64,000 bases of DNA from Basidiobolus meristosporus CBS 931.73 (Eukaryota > Basidiobolomycota > Basidiobolomycetes > Basidiobolales > Basidiobolaceae). The notes beneath the pieces were generated by a model. That model was not told the origin of the DNA. It saw nothing but the letters and a program-made list of their open reading frames with translations, and ran no database searches. The translations under genes and the position numbers were made by a program. Shown one piece after another: positions 9,665-20,835 of the stretch (the first letter of the stretch is position 1; each line of letters opens with the position of its first letter). The stretch lies in the NCBI GenBank assembly GCA_002104905.1, contig MCFE01000381.1:20143-84142 (forward strand), read 5' to 3'.

Positions 9665-9952
9665 CACTTATTGGTATATTGAATGTAAAAGTAGTATTTA
9701 TACTTCTACATGGTTTTGGCAGAACAAACACATAAAGTATATTTAGGAAGTACCCAATAGCATGTGTGAGAAATTTGGGGCTGTTTGGACAACTCTTAGA
9801 ATTCTCTCACTTGGGGTACCTGATACCCTGGTGAAAATATTTCAAATAAGTCCCAACAAGGAGCTTGGCCAGTATTCTCAGAGATTTGTAGGTAATGATC
9901 TAAGTAACCAAGTCAGGTGATTGTTTTGGTGGAATTTCAAATTTCCACAACA
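9665..9952 (-). repeat. Right part of the old inverted copia-A LTR
   Basis: Together with 4949-4978 this forms one LTR in reverse orientation, ending TTTCCACAACA at 9952. It is a diverged subfamily (GGAAATTTGAAATT instead of AAATTTGTATTT near its start), hence older than copia-A1, which sits inside it. Confidence 0.75.
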
Positions 9953-10312
9953 ATTGCACCCAGCAAGTGCACTACTCAATCCCCTTTAGAAGTATTGGAC
10001 TAATCTTTTGGGCTCAGCCTCCACCATGGGGGTACTCATATGAATTGATCTTTATTGAGGCTCCAGGAGCTTCTTTTATGCATTTAGCCAGCTCAATTTC
10101 CAAGTAAATATATTAGACTTGTTCCATTAGATAATGTCACATTGAGCCATGAATGCCAAATGATGCCATAGTGTGCCAGGAAGGCCAAGTGGACCAGTAC
10201 TTGGCCACAGAGTGTGAAATATAGTGCTTCATCTTCATGCAAAGCAGCCCCTGTGTTTGACCTGTTGTGCTGGAGAAAATTCATTTTTTGACCTTTTTTT
10301 TGGATCAATGTT
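9953..10312. other. Decayed repeat DNA, weakly LTR-E-like
   Basis: No coding motif. The segment around 10045-10115 resembles the inverted LTR-E (TTTATTGAGGCTCC, GGAGCTTCTT and CATTTAGCCAG blocks). The 22-base string AATATATTAGACTTGTTCC plus ATT at 10103-10126 recurs at about 36926, suggesting an element boundary (internal end followed by TGTTCC). Confidence 0.35.
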
Positions 10313-10638
10313 GTGCAGGATGTGTAAAAGAACAGAAGGACTGAAGACCTGCATCTGGTACTCAATACCCATGGCACTCTGATTCTAGCTCCTGTGGCTT
10401 GTAACATGTCCCAAAAATGCATGGCACTATCTTGGTCCACTGGCACTATCTGGCATTATAAGTGTTTTGTATATGTTTTACTCTAGGGCTAATATTTAAA
10501 TATAGTTCCAGTGGACCAAGATAGTGCCATGCATTTTTGGGACATGTTACAAGCCACAGGAGCTAGAATCAGAGTGACATGGGTATTGAGTACCAGATGC
10601 ATATATTCATTCCTTCTGTTCTCTTACACATCATGCAC
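10313..10638. repeat. Long inverted repeat, 131-nt arms with 64-nt spacer
   Basis: The arms 10313-10443 and 10508-10638 are near-perfect reverse complements, with mismatches concentrated toward the outer ends. The spacer is 10444-10507. One arm plus the spacer matches a single-copy version at about 52815-53025, so the hairpin arose by inverted duplication of that repeat. The right arm ends exactly where the copia-A2 LTR starts at 10639. Transcription across it would give a long hairpin RNA. Confidence 0.8.
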
Positions 10639-10985
10639 TGTTGGAAAAATTTGTATTCCACCTAAATATTCACCTAACTTAGTCACTTAGATCATTACCT
10701 TCAAATCCTAGGGAAAACTGACCAAATTCCTTGTTGGGATTTACTTAGAATATTTTCACCAAAATACCAGGTACCCAGAACATGAAAATTCTCAAAGTTG
10801 CCCAAACAGCCCCAAACTTTGCATGCATGCTCTTGGGACCTTTGCTAACTTATTCTACATGTTTGCTATGCCAAGATCATGTAAGGTATAAATAATACTT
10901 TTGCATTCAGTAAATCTTTAAGTGAGAACCACATAATCTACTTGTCCTCCCAATCACTTCCAATATCTCTAAGACTCTTACAACC
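10639..10985 (+). repeat. 5' LTR of copia-A2
   Basis: The LTR starts TGTTGGAAAAATTTG and ends TTACAACC (last base changed from A). It is followed by a PBS variant GGTTATTAGCCC. Confidence 0.85.
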
Positions 10986-12004
10986 GGTTATTAGCCCTGA
11001 ACTGTCACTCTCTACAATGTCTACTACTGCTATTATTTGAATCTCTCCTTCTGCTGAAAAGTTGGATGGATCTAACTACCAAGTGTGGAAAGTGAAGATG
11101 AATATGAAGATGCTGCTACAAGAAAGAGGCCTTTGGGATATTGTCATAGGAGAAGAATGCCCTCCTAAAAATGTGGGAGAGGAGGCCTTGAGGTACCTGA
11201 AGAAAGAACAAAGTGCATTTAACTGCATTTGCATTAAGGTCAAAGACAAATTGCTACTTCAATGCTCATGAGCAAAAACAGCAATGAATGCTTGAACGGC
11301 ATTGGATGACACCTACCAGTCATGTTCAGCTTCTAAGAAAATGTATCTGAGACAAAAATTCTTTACTACAAAGATACAGCCTGGAGAAGAAATGAAAAGT
11401 TTAATTAACAGAATTACCTTGCTGGTAGATGAAATGCAATCTGTTGGCATACTAACTACTGATGAGGATATGATAGTTACCATCCTGAATAGCTTGACAG
11501 ACTAGTTTCAGGGCCTTGTATCAGCCCTAGAGTGCAGAACTGAATATTTGACCTTAAATTACATATATGGAAGGCTCCTGGATGAAGAATTAAGAAAATC
11601 AAGTGCTTATAAGAAGGAAGAAGAAAATGCTTTAATAAGCAATGATAACCAACAAAGGAGGTACCCAAGACCCTACAAAGGCAACAGTAACCTGTTTGCA
11701 ACTACTGCCAAAGGAAATGACACACATCAGACTGGTGTCTCAAAAAGAGAGGTAATCAGCAAAAGAAGCCTGAATATGGAAATGCTGCAACAACTGAAGA
11801 TAGACTATTCATATCTGCACTAAATATGACCACAAACAAGGATTCTCAGCCATGGTATACTGACTCTGGGGCATCTGAGCACTTTACCCACCAAAAAGAA
11901 CTTTTTACCCAATATCAAGAAATTCCAATTAAGAAGGTTTTCATGGGTGACAATAGAGCACTTGATGCAGTGGGAGAAGGGACTATCCAAGTAAACCTTA
12001 GAAG
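10986..12004 (+). pseudogene. Copia-A2 gag and start of protease (left half of a split element)
   Basis: It is colinear with copia-A1 5328-6340. Gag motifs SNYQVWKVKM and YLRQKFF are readable, as is protease WYTDSGASEHFTH near 11855. The start codon region has ATTTGA in place of the expected open frame, a TGA is present at about 11269, and further shifts follow near 11295 and 11505. The copy breaks off at 12004 inside the segment after protease (CCTTAGAAG) and resumes at 19658 (AGAAACAATG...), with copia-A3 between. The other half includes the integrase. Confidence 0.85.
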
Positions 12005-12352
12005 TGTTGTAAAGTTTGTATTTCCACCTAAATATTAACCTAACTTAGCCACTTAGATCATTACCTTCAAATCCTAGAGAATACTGACCAAATTCCTTGT
12101 TGGGATTTACTTAGAATATTTTCACCAAAATACCAGGTACCCAGAACATGAAAATTTGCAAAGTTGCCCAAACAGCCCCAAACTTTGCACACATGTTCTT
12201 GGGACCTTCCTTAGCATATCTTGCATGTTTGTTATGCCAAGACCAAATAAAAGTACAAATACTACTTTTACATTCAACAAATCATTAAGTGAAAACCACA
12301 TAATCTACTTGTCCTCCCAAACACTTCCAATATCTCCAAGACTCTTACAACA
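12005..12352 (+). repeat. 5' LTR of copia-A3
   Basis: The LTR starts TGTTGTAAAG and ends TTACAACA. It is followed at 12353-12365 by TGTTATGAGCCCC, the best-preserved half-tRNA primer site in the window. Confidence 0.88.
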
Positions 12353-12383
12353 TGTTATGAGCCCCAAGCTGTCACTCTCTGCA

Positions 12384-12814
12384 ATGTCTAATACTGCTAT
12401 TACTGGAATTTTTCCCTCTGCTGAAAAGTTGGTTGGATCTAACTACCAAGTGTGGAAGGTGAAGATGAAGATGCTGCTACAAGAAAGAGACCTTTAGGAT
12501 ATTGTCATGGGAGAAGAATGCCTCCTCAAAAATGTGGGAGAGGAAGCCTTAAAGTACCAGAAGAAAGAACAAAGTGCCTTTAACTGCATTTGCCCTAATG
12601 TTAAAGACAAATTGCTAATTCAATGCTCAAGAGCAAAAATAGAAAAGAATGCCTGGAAGGCATTAGAAGACACCTACCAGTCATGTTCAGCTGCTAAGAA
12701 AATGTATCTGAGACAAAAATTCTTTGCTACAAAGATGCTGTCACAAGACGAAATGAAAAATCTAATTAACAGAATTACCCTGCTGGTAGATGAGATGGAA
12801 TTTGTGGGTGTACC
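12384..12814 (+). pseudogene. gag: Copia-A3 gag, first segment
   Basis: ATG 12384 (MSNTAITG) starts a gag closely matching copia-A1. A TAG at 12495-12497 replaces the TGG of the sister copies, a G-to-A change. The five-A run near 12636 is intact, so the frame through the A-run region is the ancestral one, unlike copia-A1. The segment ends at 12814 in GTGTACC, where a solo LTR-B is inserted; gag continues at 13893. Confidence 0.85.
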
Positions 12815-13892
12815 TGTAGTGGGGTCACAGTGGCACCCACAGGTGGATGTGCTCATTCTCATACATTCACTTCCCTAAAAAGGATTACCCCCCTATATTA
12901 GTATCATCCCAAATTTGCAATAGTTCCTATTTTTGTCTATGTGATTATTACTATGCAACCTGACAAACTATTTGTCACTATTAACCCATTGCACAAGCTA
13001 TTCTTATTCCTTGCCAAGATGCCAAGATAAGATAGTTACCATATAAGGCAAGTGCCCCAACAGTGCCCATGTCATGTGGCTGTCTTGGTTTCATAACCCT
13101 CCTATCCTACTGCCATAAGAGGCAACCACATGACACAGGGTTTCATATTACCACTACCTGATTGGCTAGGTGCTAATATGTCTCATGGAACAATCTGCCA
13201 AGAATTTACGCTATTTTTAGTACACAATGACATGATTGGCTGTCTACTACCTTCTGGAAACTTCTGAAAAGTATTTTCTAGCAAGAATTTGAGCAGCAAA
13301 AAAGTATATAAGGGAGGCTATCCCTTAAAATAAATCATCCCTCTTCCAATATTCCAACTTATTGATTAGTGAGATCACCACTGCCTATTACCACTATTTT
13401 CTGACTCAGACCTGATGATACTCCCAGGAAACCGCACTGACAGCCAACTGACCTTGGAGGCACTACTTGTGAGGAATACTCAGAGTAGGTATATTTTTTT
13501 ATATTTGTTTGTTTTCCCAAGTTTGTTCTTGTACAGGCAGAGATACTTTTCAGTCTTTGTAACTACTGGTCAAAGCTGCATTCTTATCAAGTCCCTGTTG
13601 GTAGAGTTTACAGTTGTTTTGACTTTGGAAGCTTAGGTACATTGTCATCTCAAAGGATGTCAAAGCCATTATAAACTTTTGTTAAGATGCCAACTAAGTT
13701 GGGGATTGTAGTTCAATAGTTTTCCCTTGACAAGCTTGAGGCTTTATCCCCCTCCACATTAGATTAGACAAAAGACCCAGTATTCCTAGCAAGCTTTTGC
13801 CAGAGGTTATTGCACCCAGTGAACACCCCACACACACTCATACTTGAGAAGTGTTGGCTGTATTTTTCCCTTTGGACTTATACACCACCACA
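12815..13892 (+). repeat. Solo LTR-B in copia-A3 gag, GTACC duplication
   Basis: It starts TGTAGTGGGGTCAC and ends ACACCACCACA, 1078 bases. The flanks are GTACC at 12810-12814 and GTACC at 13893-13897, a perfect 5-bp target duplication. No internal region is present, so it is a solo LTR left by recombination of a gypsy-B element. Confidence 0.9.
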
Positions 13893-14061
13893 GTACCAAT
13901 CTACTGATGAGGATGTGGTAGTTACCATCCTGAATAGCCTGACAGACAAGTTTCAGGGCCTTGTATCAGCCCTAGAGTCTAGAACTGAAGATTTGACCTT
14001 AAATTACATATATGGAAGGCTCCTGGATGAAGAATTAGGAAAATCAAGTGCTAGTAAGAAG
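13893..14061 (+). pseudogene. Copia-A3 gag, second segment
   Basis: This short exon-like remnant encodes TDEDVVVTILNSLTDKFQGL and LLDEELGKSSASKK, continuing gag from before the solo LTR-B. It stops at AGAAG (14057-14061), where LTR-C is inserted. Confidence 0.85.
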
Positions 14062-15218
14062 TGTTGTGTTGTATTATGATTAGTTTGGGGCTTGTTCTAC
14101 AATGTAGAGGCTAATCAACAATATACAACAACTTCCAGTATGCTAATACTGAAATAGTTTATTGGGAGTTTGATATACCAATAGAAGATATAACTTTAAC
14201 TAATTTCCTCAATCTTGGGCTCAAAATATACTGTAGGCAGTGTTTATCACTTCTACAGCAGTGTTCTGACCTTCTGTTGAACTAATGGGCTTATTTGGAA
14301 GTCACTTTCCTTTCTGAGAAAATATTTCCTAATATGGAAATTCTGAACTCCCCTTTAACCCAAAGGGGTGCGTTGTAGAAGTCTCTAAAGGGGTCTTTAG
14401 ACCTAAAGGGGTGTTTTAGAGTAAAGGGGCTTCTTGTAGTGGTCTCTAAAGTGGACTTTACACTAAAGGGGTGCCTAAAGGGGCTTCTTTAGAGTAAAGG
14501 GGTTTCTTAAAGGGGTATCTAAAGGGGTTTCTTAGAGGGGACTTTTCCAACAGAAAAGTGGTAGTTTCTTGTAGAACTTAGATTTGATTCTTGTGAGCTT
14601 TGCAGTCTCTTTACTGATGTAGTACCGATCAAAGTCAGAATACTCAACAGTGCAAGTGATGCAGGGGAAGTCTTATAACCTTTAAACTTGTAATTGTAGT
14701 GTGGAGATTCTGGAAAGAGAGGCTCTCTCTTTTTTTTTCAGCTGGGGAAGTCATATATATGAAAATTTTGAAGGATCAAAGTTTTTGGGCAATTGCGCAA
14801 GCAATACACGTGATACAAAGCTAAAAATTTGCAGTGGCGCAGATCGGACATAGGCGCAGCACCTGTGGAGATTTCAAGTGATTTGATTGGCTGGTTCGAA
14901 AGTTACACGCGATCAAAGTCACCATAGTAATCCTAGCAATAAGGCATAGTATATATAATAGTTGGACTCTTTTGGTTATAACTCCTTAAGTACTGCTTCA
15001 AATGAGCTGTAATTTGAAACATGTGTTGGCTACTACGTGTTCTGTATGACATAATATTCTTGGGTGGATTGCTTGTCAGGGTCTGGAGCATTTGTTCTTC
15101 AAAGTTGGAAGTTCTTGATCTTTCACTTGTGTGTTATGATAGCAAAAAGCAAAATAAAGAAATGAGTGCAATATTGGTTTAGAGATACTGTAGTAATGGA
15201 ATACTTTCCATTACCACA
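14062..15218 (-). repeat. Solo LTR-C in copia-A3 gag, with GGGG-rich minisatellite
   Basis: It reads TGTTGTGTTGTATTATG... to ...TTACCACA on the plus strand; relative to gypsy-C (20836-22109) it is reversed. The flanking GAAG (14058-14061 and 15219-15222) is a 4-bp duplication and restores the gag reading when collapsed. The segment 14355-14540 is a degenerate tandem array of CTAAAGGGGT-type units. Confidence 0.85.
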
Positions 15219-16024
15219 GAAGGAAGAAGAAAATGCTTTAATAAGCAATGATAACCAACAAAGAAGGTACCCAAGACCCTACAAAGGCAACAGCAACCTG
15301 TTTTGCAACTACTGCCAAAAGTAAGGACACACATCAGACCGGTGTCTCAAAGAGAAAGATAATCTATAAAAGAAGCCTGAATATGGAAATGCTGCAACAA
15401 CTGAAGATAGACTACTCATATCTGCACTAAATATGACCACAAACAATGATTCTCAGACGTGGTATATTGACTCTGGAGCATCTCAACACTTTACACACCA
15501 AAAAGAACTTTTTACCCAATATCAAGAAATTCCAATAAGAAGGTTTTCCTGGGTGACAATAGAACACTTGATGCAGTGGGAGAAGGAACTATCCAAGTAA
15601 GCCTAAGAACCAGTGAAGAATGCCATACACTGACCCTTAAAGAAGTACTCTATGTGCCAGAAATAGCCAAGAACCTATTATCTGTAAGCAAGGTCACTGC
15701 AGAAGGACTCAGTTACAGCTTTGACAATTCTGGATGCATGATCACTGATCAAAATGGTGCCCATATTGCTTTGGGTATCAGAGATCAGAACCTATACAAG
15801 TTGACTTATATTCCATCATATTTGGAAGCCAATATAAGTAACTTAAATGAAGAAACACCAATGGTTTGGCATCCCCCAGCTAACTTGGAGCACTGTGAAG
15901 CCTGCATATAAGGGAAACAAGCCAGAAAACTGTTCAAGAGCTTTGGGTTGATCAAAACTAAGAAAAAATTAGATCTAATTCTTTCAGATCTGTGTGAACC
16001 TATGCAAAATTTATCCTTGGGTGG
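15219..16024 (+). pseudogene. Copia-A3 gag end, protease and start of integrase
   Basis: The zinc knuckle at 15302-15343 reads C-NY-C, a stop in the fourth-to-fifth spacer, GH and DRC, so all four ligands are kept. Protease WYIDSGASQHFTH lies at about 15462. About 90 bases covering the pre-integrase His region are deleted at about 15870 relative to copia-A1 (GTTTGGCATCCCCC junction). A TAA interrupts the CIYGKQ segment near 15909. The segment ends at 16024, where LTR-B' is inserted. Confidence 0.85.
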
Positions 16025-16828
16025 TGTGGTAGGGTAAACATACCTCCCACTGACAAGTTTATTCATATAGTCATTATGATATACTTATCCATATTTTAAC
16101 TTATCAGTATTATCCCATTCTCCTTTTGCCCATATTATCAGTATTATCCCCAAATGATCTTTACCCTAATAAGCTATCAACATTAGTTATCCCAGATGTT
16201 ATTCAGCTTTGTGATCAGTATATGTATTGACATAAGGCAAGTACTGGCGTCAGTACCTGTGACACATGACCTAGGTCTGTATTACCATCCCTACTATTTC
16301 AATACCATATATGGTATCTCTATGTTGCACAGGTTTCAGACTGCTGATTCCTGATTGGTTGAATGTGCTGTGCCTTTTAGAACCTTCCAGGACATTCTTG
16401 GCATATTTTTAGCTCATAGTGATGTCATCAAGAATTCCACTGACACCTAGAATCTTCTAGAACCTTGTCATTGGTAATCACTTGGCAACCAGGAAAAGTA
16501 TTTAAGGGAAAGCAATCCCTCATCAATAAGTCATCCCTTCTATCAGTAACACATCTACCTTATTGATTAGCAGTTGATCACTGCACCTGCCTTCAACAGT
16601 ACATCTCAGACCTGCCATCAAGGAGCTTCTCAGGGTAGTGCACAAGACACACAGAGGCCTTTGGAGACACTTGGAGCACCTAGGAAGCTAGCAAAGCAGA
16701 AGCTTTTACCAAAGTGACATATTGACAAAGACACCAGCAGTTTAGACCCAGAGGTTATTGCACCCATCAGACACCTAACATACCTTGAGTTGTGTAGCTT
16801 CTCCCAGGAATACCTCTACACCACCACA
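16025..16828 (+). repeat. Solo LTR-B' in copia-A3 integrase
   Basis: It starts TGTGGTAGGGTAAAC and ends ACACCACCACA, 804 bases. The flanks GGTGG and GCAGG align as a mutated 5-bp duplication, and copia-A integrase resumes directly after it. It shares the 3' end, central blocks and the palindrome ATACCATATATGGTAT (16302-16317) with LTR-B but is shorter; a second 804-base copy lies at 54908-55711. Confidence 0.85.
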
Positions 16829-19310
16829 GCAGGATAAATTATTTAATAACTTTTACTGATGATTATACAAGATACACATGGGTCTACTGCATAGAGAGAA
16901 TGGAAGAAGCTCTGTCTAAGTTCAGGGAGTTTAAAGCCATGGTGGAGAGAGAAACTGGTGAAAAAATCAAGAAAATACGCTCTGACAATGGTGGAGAATA
17001 TACCTCAAAACTCTTCATCCACTTCTGCAAGATTCATGGGATAAAGCAAGAGACTACTGTACCATACTCCCCACAGCAAAATGAAGTAGCAGAACATGCT
17101 AACAGATCAATAATTGATATGGCAAGATCTATGATCCATGATCAAAAATTATCCTATGATTTTTGAGCGGAATCAGTTGCCACAGCTGTATATCTTAAAA
17201 ATAGAAGTTATAACAGAATACTTTGTGATTCTACTCCATTTAAAGCATGGCATGGACACAGACTAAGTGTAGAACATCTAAGAATATTTGGGTGTACAGC
17301 ATATGCCAAGAAACTGCCCGGAAATCAGTCAAAATTTGAGCCAAAAGGTGTAATATGCATATTTTTGGGCTACTGCAATGAGAGCAAAGCATACAGACTC
17401 TACAATATCAAAGCAAAGAAGCTGATCAAGTCCAGGGATGTGTTGTTTTATGAAAAATCAAAATTTTCACTAAAATGACATCAGATGATCACAAAAATTT
17501 GATATCAAGTCCACCAACGGCCAGGACTGAATCAGAGAAAAATAATGAAAGTTTTTTCACTCCCAAGGGCTCTACAGCCATGGTTCAGCCAGAATCAGTG
17601 CCCAGGTATATCCCAGAAGTGATCATTCCAGTATCAAATGCCCAGAGATCCAGTTGGACAAGAAAATAGCCCAAATTACTATATCAGTGAGAGTACAAAC
17701 TTAGCCTATGCCTATTCAGTACATATTGATGAACCCCAGACAATAAAAGAGGCCCTAAATAGCCCTCAGACAATGTTTTGGAGATCTGCAATGACTGAGG
17801 AATATCATTCCTGATGGAAAATCAAACTTGGGACTTAGTCAAATTACCAATCAACCAAAAATCAATTGGATGCAGATGGGTCTTCAAGACAAAATACAAG
17901 GTTGATGGTACAATTGAAAGATACAAAGCAAGACTTGTGGCCAAAGAATACTCTCAAACAAAAGGACTTGACTATACTGAGACCTTTGCACCGGTAGCCA
18001 AGTGTAATTCCATCAGATTAATATTAGCTATTGCAGCCAAATATAAGATTTTTATTCATCAAATGGATGTAAAAGCTGCATTTTTGAATGGAGAACTTAA
18101 TTAGAACATGTATATGGACCAGCTTGATGGGTTTGTTGACCAAGATAACCCCCATTTGGTCTGCAAGCTTAAAAAGTCACTATATGGTCTCAAACAATCA
18201 CCACAGGCCTGGAATCGCAAGATAGATTCTTATTTGGAATATTTGAGTTTCAAATGGAGTAATGCTGACTATAGTATATACTATAAGCCAGACAGAGCAA
18301 ATCTAGTTTTATTAGCTCTATATGTGGATGATCTTATTATAGCCATCAGTAACCTAGAAACACTGGAAGAGACTAAATCCAGCCTATCTAAAGAGTTCAA
18401 GATGTCCAAGCTAGGAGAACTTAGGTACCGCTTAGGGATTAAGTTATCCATATACAGAAGTACCCAGACTATCACCCTAAGTCAGTCCAAGTATATTGAA
18501 GATATACTAAAGAAGTACCAAATGGAAGACTGTAAACTGGCTGCTACCCCAATGGAGACAAACCTTAACTTGGTCAAAGCTCAACCAAATGAAGAGAGCT
18601 TGGTGCCATCTGAAAGCCCTGACTTTCCTTATCAATCAACAGTCAGCAGTCTCATATATATCTTGCTAGGAACACATCCAGATATTTCATATTCAGTGCG
18701 AGTTGTCAGCCAACATAATCAGAACTATAGATCTGATCATATTACAGCAGTTAAGTGGATTTTTAGATACCTAAAAGGAACTGCTGATATCTGCCTAGTA
18801 TAGACTTATAAGGATTTGGAACAGGATCTTGTGGGATACTCTGATGCTGATTGGGGACAAAATTTAGAAGACAGAAGAACCACCACAGGATACGCTTTTC
18901 TTTACTGTCAAGGAGCAATTTCATGGAATTCAAGAAAGCAACCAACCATAGCACTTTTACCACAGAGGCAGAGTATATGGCAGGCTGTGAAGCTACAAAA
19001 GAAGCAATGTGGTTAAGAAAGCTTTTTACCAATTTAGGCCTATGTGAAAATATGCCTATTACTTTATTTCAAGATAAATAAGGATGAATTCAATTAGGTA
19101 GAAATCCAACTTTTCATCCCAGAACCAAGCACATAGTTATTAGACATCATTTCATACATGAAGCAATAGAAAATAACTTGGTTAGCTTAGTTTGCTGTCC
19201 TACAGATGAAATGATTGCAGACATATTCACCAAATCATTAGCTAGAGACAAGTTTGAATATCTTAGGTCAAATTAGGACTAGTCAGTATGAACATTTAGC
19301 GGAGTGGGAG
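16829..19310 (+). pseudogene. Copia-A3 integrase core, RT and RNase H
   Basis: Integrase RSDNGGEY (about 16980) and PQQNEVAEH (about 17075) are present, followed by a TGA at 17164-17166 where copia-A1 reads TGG. RT motifs include WVFKTKY, ARLVAKEYSQTKGLDYTETFAPVAK, MDVKAAFLNGEL, LYGLKQSPQAW and LYVDDLIIA (about 18320). The frame here is better preserved than in copia-A1 through ARLVAKEYSQ, but stops occur near 18102 and 18801, and the RNase H frame shifts near 18955. The tail KHIVIRHHFIHEA and DIFTKSLARDKFE precedes the 3' LTR. Confidence 0.88.
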
Positions 19311-19657
19311 TGTTGTAAAATTCTTATTTCCACCTAAATACTCTCCTAACTTAGCCACTTGGATCATTACCTTCAAATCCTAGAGAATACTGACCAATTC
19401 CTGGTTGGGTTTTACTTAGAATATTTCCACCAAAATATCATGTATCCAGAACATGAAAATTCTCAAAGTTGTCCAAACAGCCCCAAACTTTGCACACATG
19501 TTCTTGGGACCTTCCTTAGCCTATTCTAGGTGTTTGCTATGCCAGGACCATGTAAAAGTATAAATACTACTTTTACATTCAATATATCATTAAGTGAAAA
19601 CCACATAATCTACTTGTCCTCCCAATCACTTCCAATATCTCCAAGACTCTTACAATA
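19311..19657 (+). repeat. 3' LTR of copia-A3
   Basis: It starts TGTTGTAAAATTC and ends TTACAATA (one change from the consensus end), followed by AGAAA, the mutated copy of the left flank AGAAG. Confidence 0.85.
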
Positions 19658-20835
19658 AGAAACAATGAGCAAAGCAATACACTGACCTTTAAAGAAGTAC
19701 TATATGTACCAGAAATAGTCAAGAACCTACTATCTGTTAACAAGGCCACTGCAGAAGGACTCAGTTTCAACTTTTACAATTCTGGATGCTAGATCACTGA
19801 TCTAAATGGTGCCCATATTGCATTGGGTACATCAATTTTGATTATTTGCGCAAAATGATCAAAGATCAGCTAATTTCTGGAGTGGAAATTGATCCCCCAG
19901 CTAATTTGGAGTACTGTGAAGCCTGCATATATGGGAAACAAGCCAGACAACTGTTCAAGAGCTCTGGGTTAACCAAAACTAATAAAAAATTAGATCTAAT
20001 TCACTCAGATCTGTGTGGACCTATGCAAAATTTATCCTTAGGTGGGATGAAATATTTAATCACTTTTACTGATGATTATACAAGATACATGTGGGTTTAC
20101 TTCATGGAGAGAAAGGAAGAGGCTCTGTCTAAGTTCAGGGAGTTTAAAGCCATGGTGGAGAGAGAAACTGGAAGAAAAATCAAGAAAATACACTCTGACA
20201 ATAGTGGAGAATGTACCTCAAACTCTTCATCCACTTCTGCAAAATTCATGGGATAAAGCAACTGACTACTGTACCATACTCCCCACAGCAAAATGTAGTA
20301 GCAGACCATGCTAACAGATCACTAATTGACATGGCAAAATCTTTGATCCATGATCAAAAATTATCCTATGATTTTTGGGCGGAATCAGTTACTGCTGCTG
20401 TATCACTTAAAAACAAGGATTATAACCAAATACTTTGTGATTCTGCTCCATTTGAAGCATGGTATGGACACAGACTAAGTGCACAACATCTAAGAATATT
20501 GAGTGTACAGCATATGCCAAGATACTGCCTGGAAATCAGTCAAAATTTGAGCCAAAAAGTGTAATATGCATATTGTTGGGCCACAGCAATGCAAGTAAGG
20601 CATACAGACTTGACAATACCAAATAAAAGAAGCTGAGCAAGTCCAGGGATGTGTTGTTTGATGAAAATACAAAATTTTTCACTAAAATGACATCAGATGA
20701 TGACAAAATTTAACCTCAAGTCCACCAATTGTCAGGATTGAATCAGAGCAAAATAATGAAAATTTTTTCACTCCCAAGGACTCTACAACCATGGTTCAGC
20801 CAGAGTCAGTGCCCAGGAATATCCCAGAAGTGATT
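19658..20835 (+). pseudogene. Copia-A2 pre-integrase and integrase (right half of split element)
   Basis: It resumes exactly where 12004 left off: TLTFKEVLYVPEIVKNLLSV, then LIHSDLCGPM (about 20000), DDYTRYMWVYFMERKEEALSKF, HSDNSGE (about 20195) and PQQNVVADHANRS. The pre-integrase GAG region is shortened (GGGTACATCAATTTTG junction near 19828). Here the TGG that is a stop in copia-A1 is intact (MWVYF). A frameshift near 20219 splits the core. It ends at 20835 in the post-integrase linker (IPEVI), where gypsy-C is inserted. Confidence 0.85.

Larger units (their letters stand above)
12005..19657 (+). mobile_element. Copia-A3, nested in copia-A2 and itself split three times
   Basis: It is bounded by LTRs 12005-12352 and 19311-19657. 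The flanks are AGAAG (12000-12004) and AGAAA (19658-19662), a 5-bp duplication with one mutation. Joining the flanks restores a continuous copia-A reading order (post-protease to pre-integrase), so A3 entered A2. Its internal region is interrupted by LTR-B at 12815-13892, LTR-C at 14062-15218 and LTR-B' at 16025-16828. Confidence 0.88.

Noticed and set aside
9953-10130. A separate LTR family starting TGTTCCATT
   Set aside because: Only a 22-base string is shared with 36926 and a few bases with 40203; no second LTR or internal region confirms it.
10093-10446. Minus-strand ORF of 117 codons
   Set aside because: It lies mostly in the left arm of the inverted repeat and LTR-like debris; the matching DNA on the right arm and at 52.9 kb is not kept open.
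14355-14540. CRISPR-like regular repeats
   Set aside because: Units are short, degenerate and contiguous without unique spacers, and they recur inside every LTR-C; a minisatellite in a eukaryotic LTR explains them.
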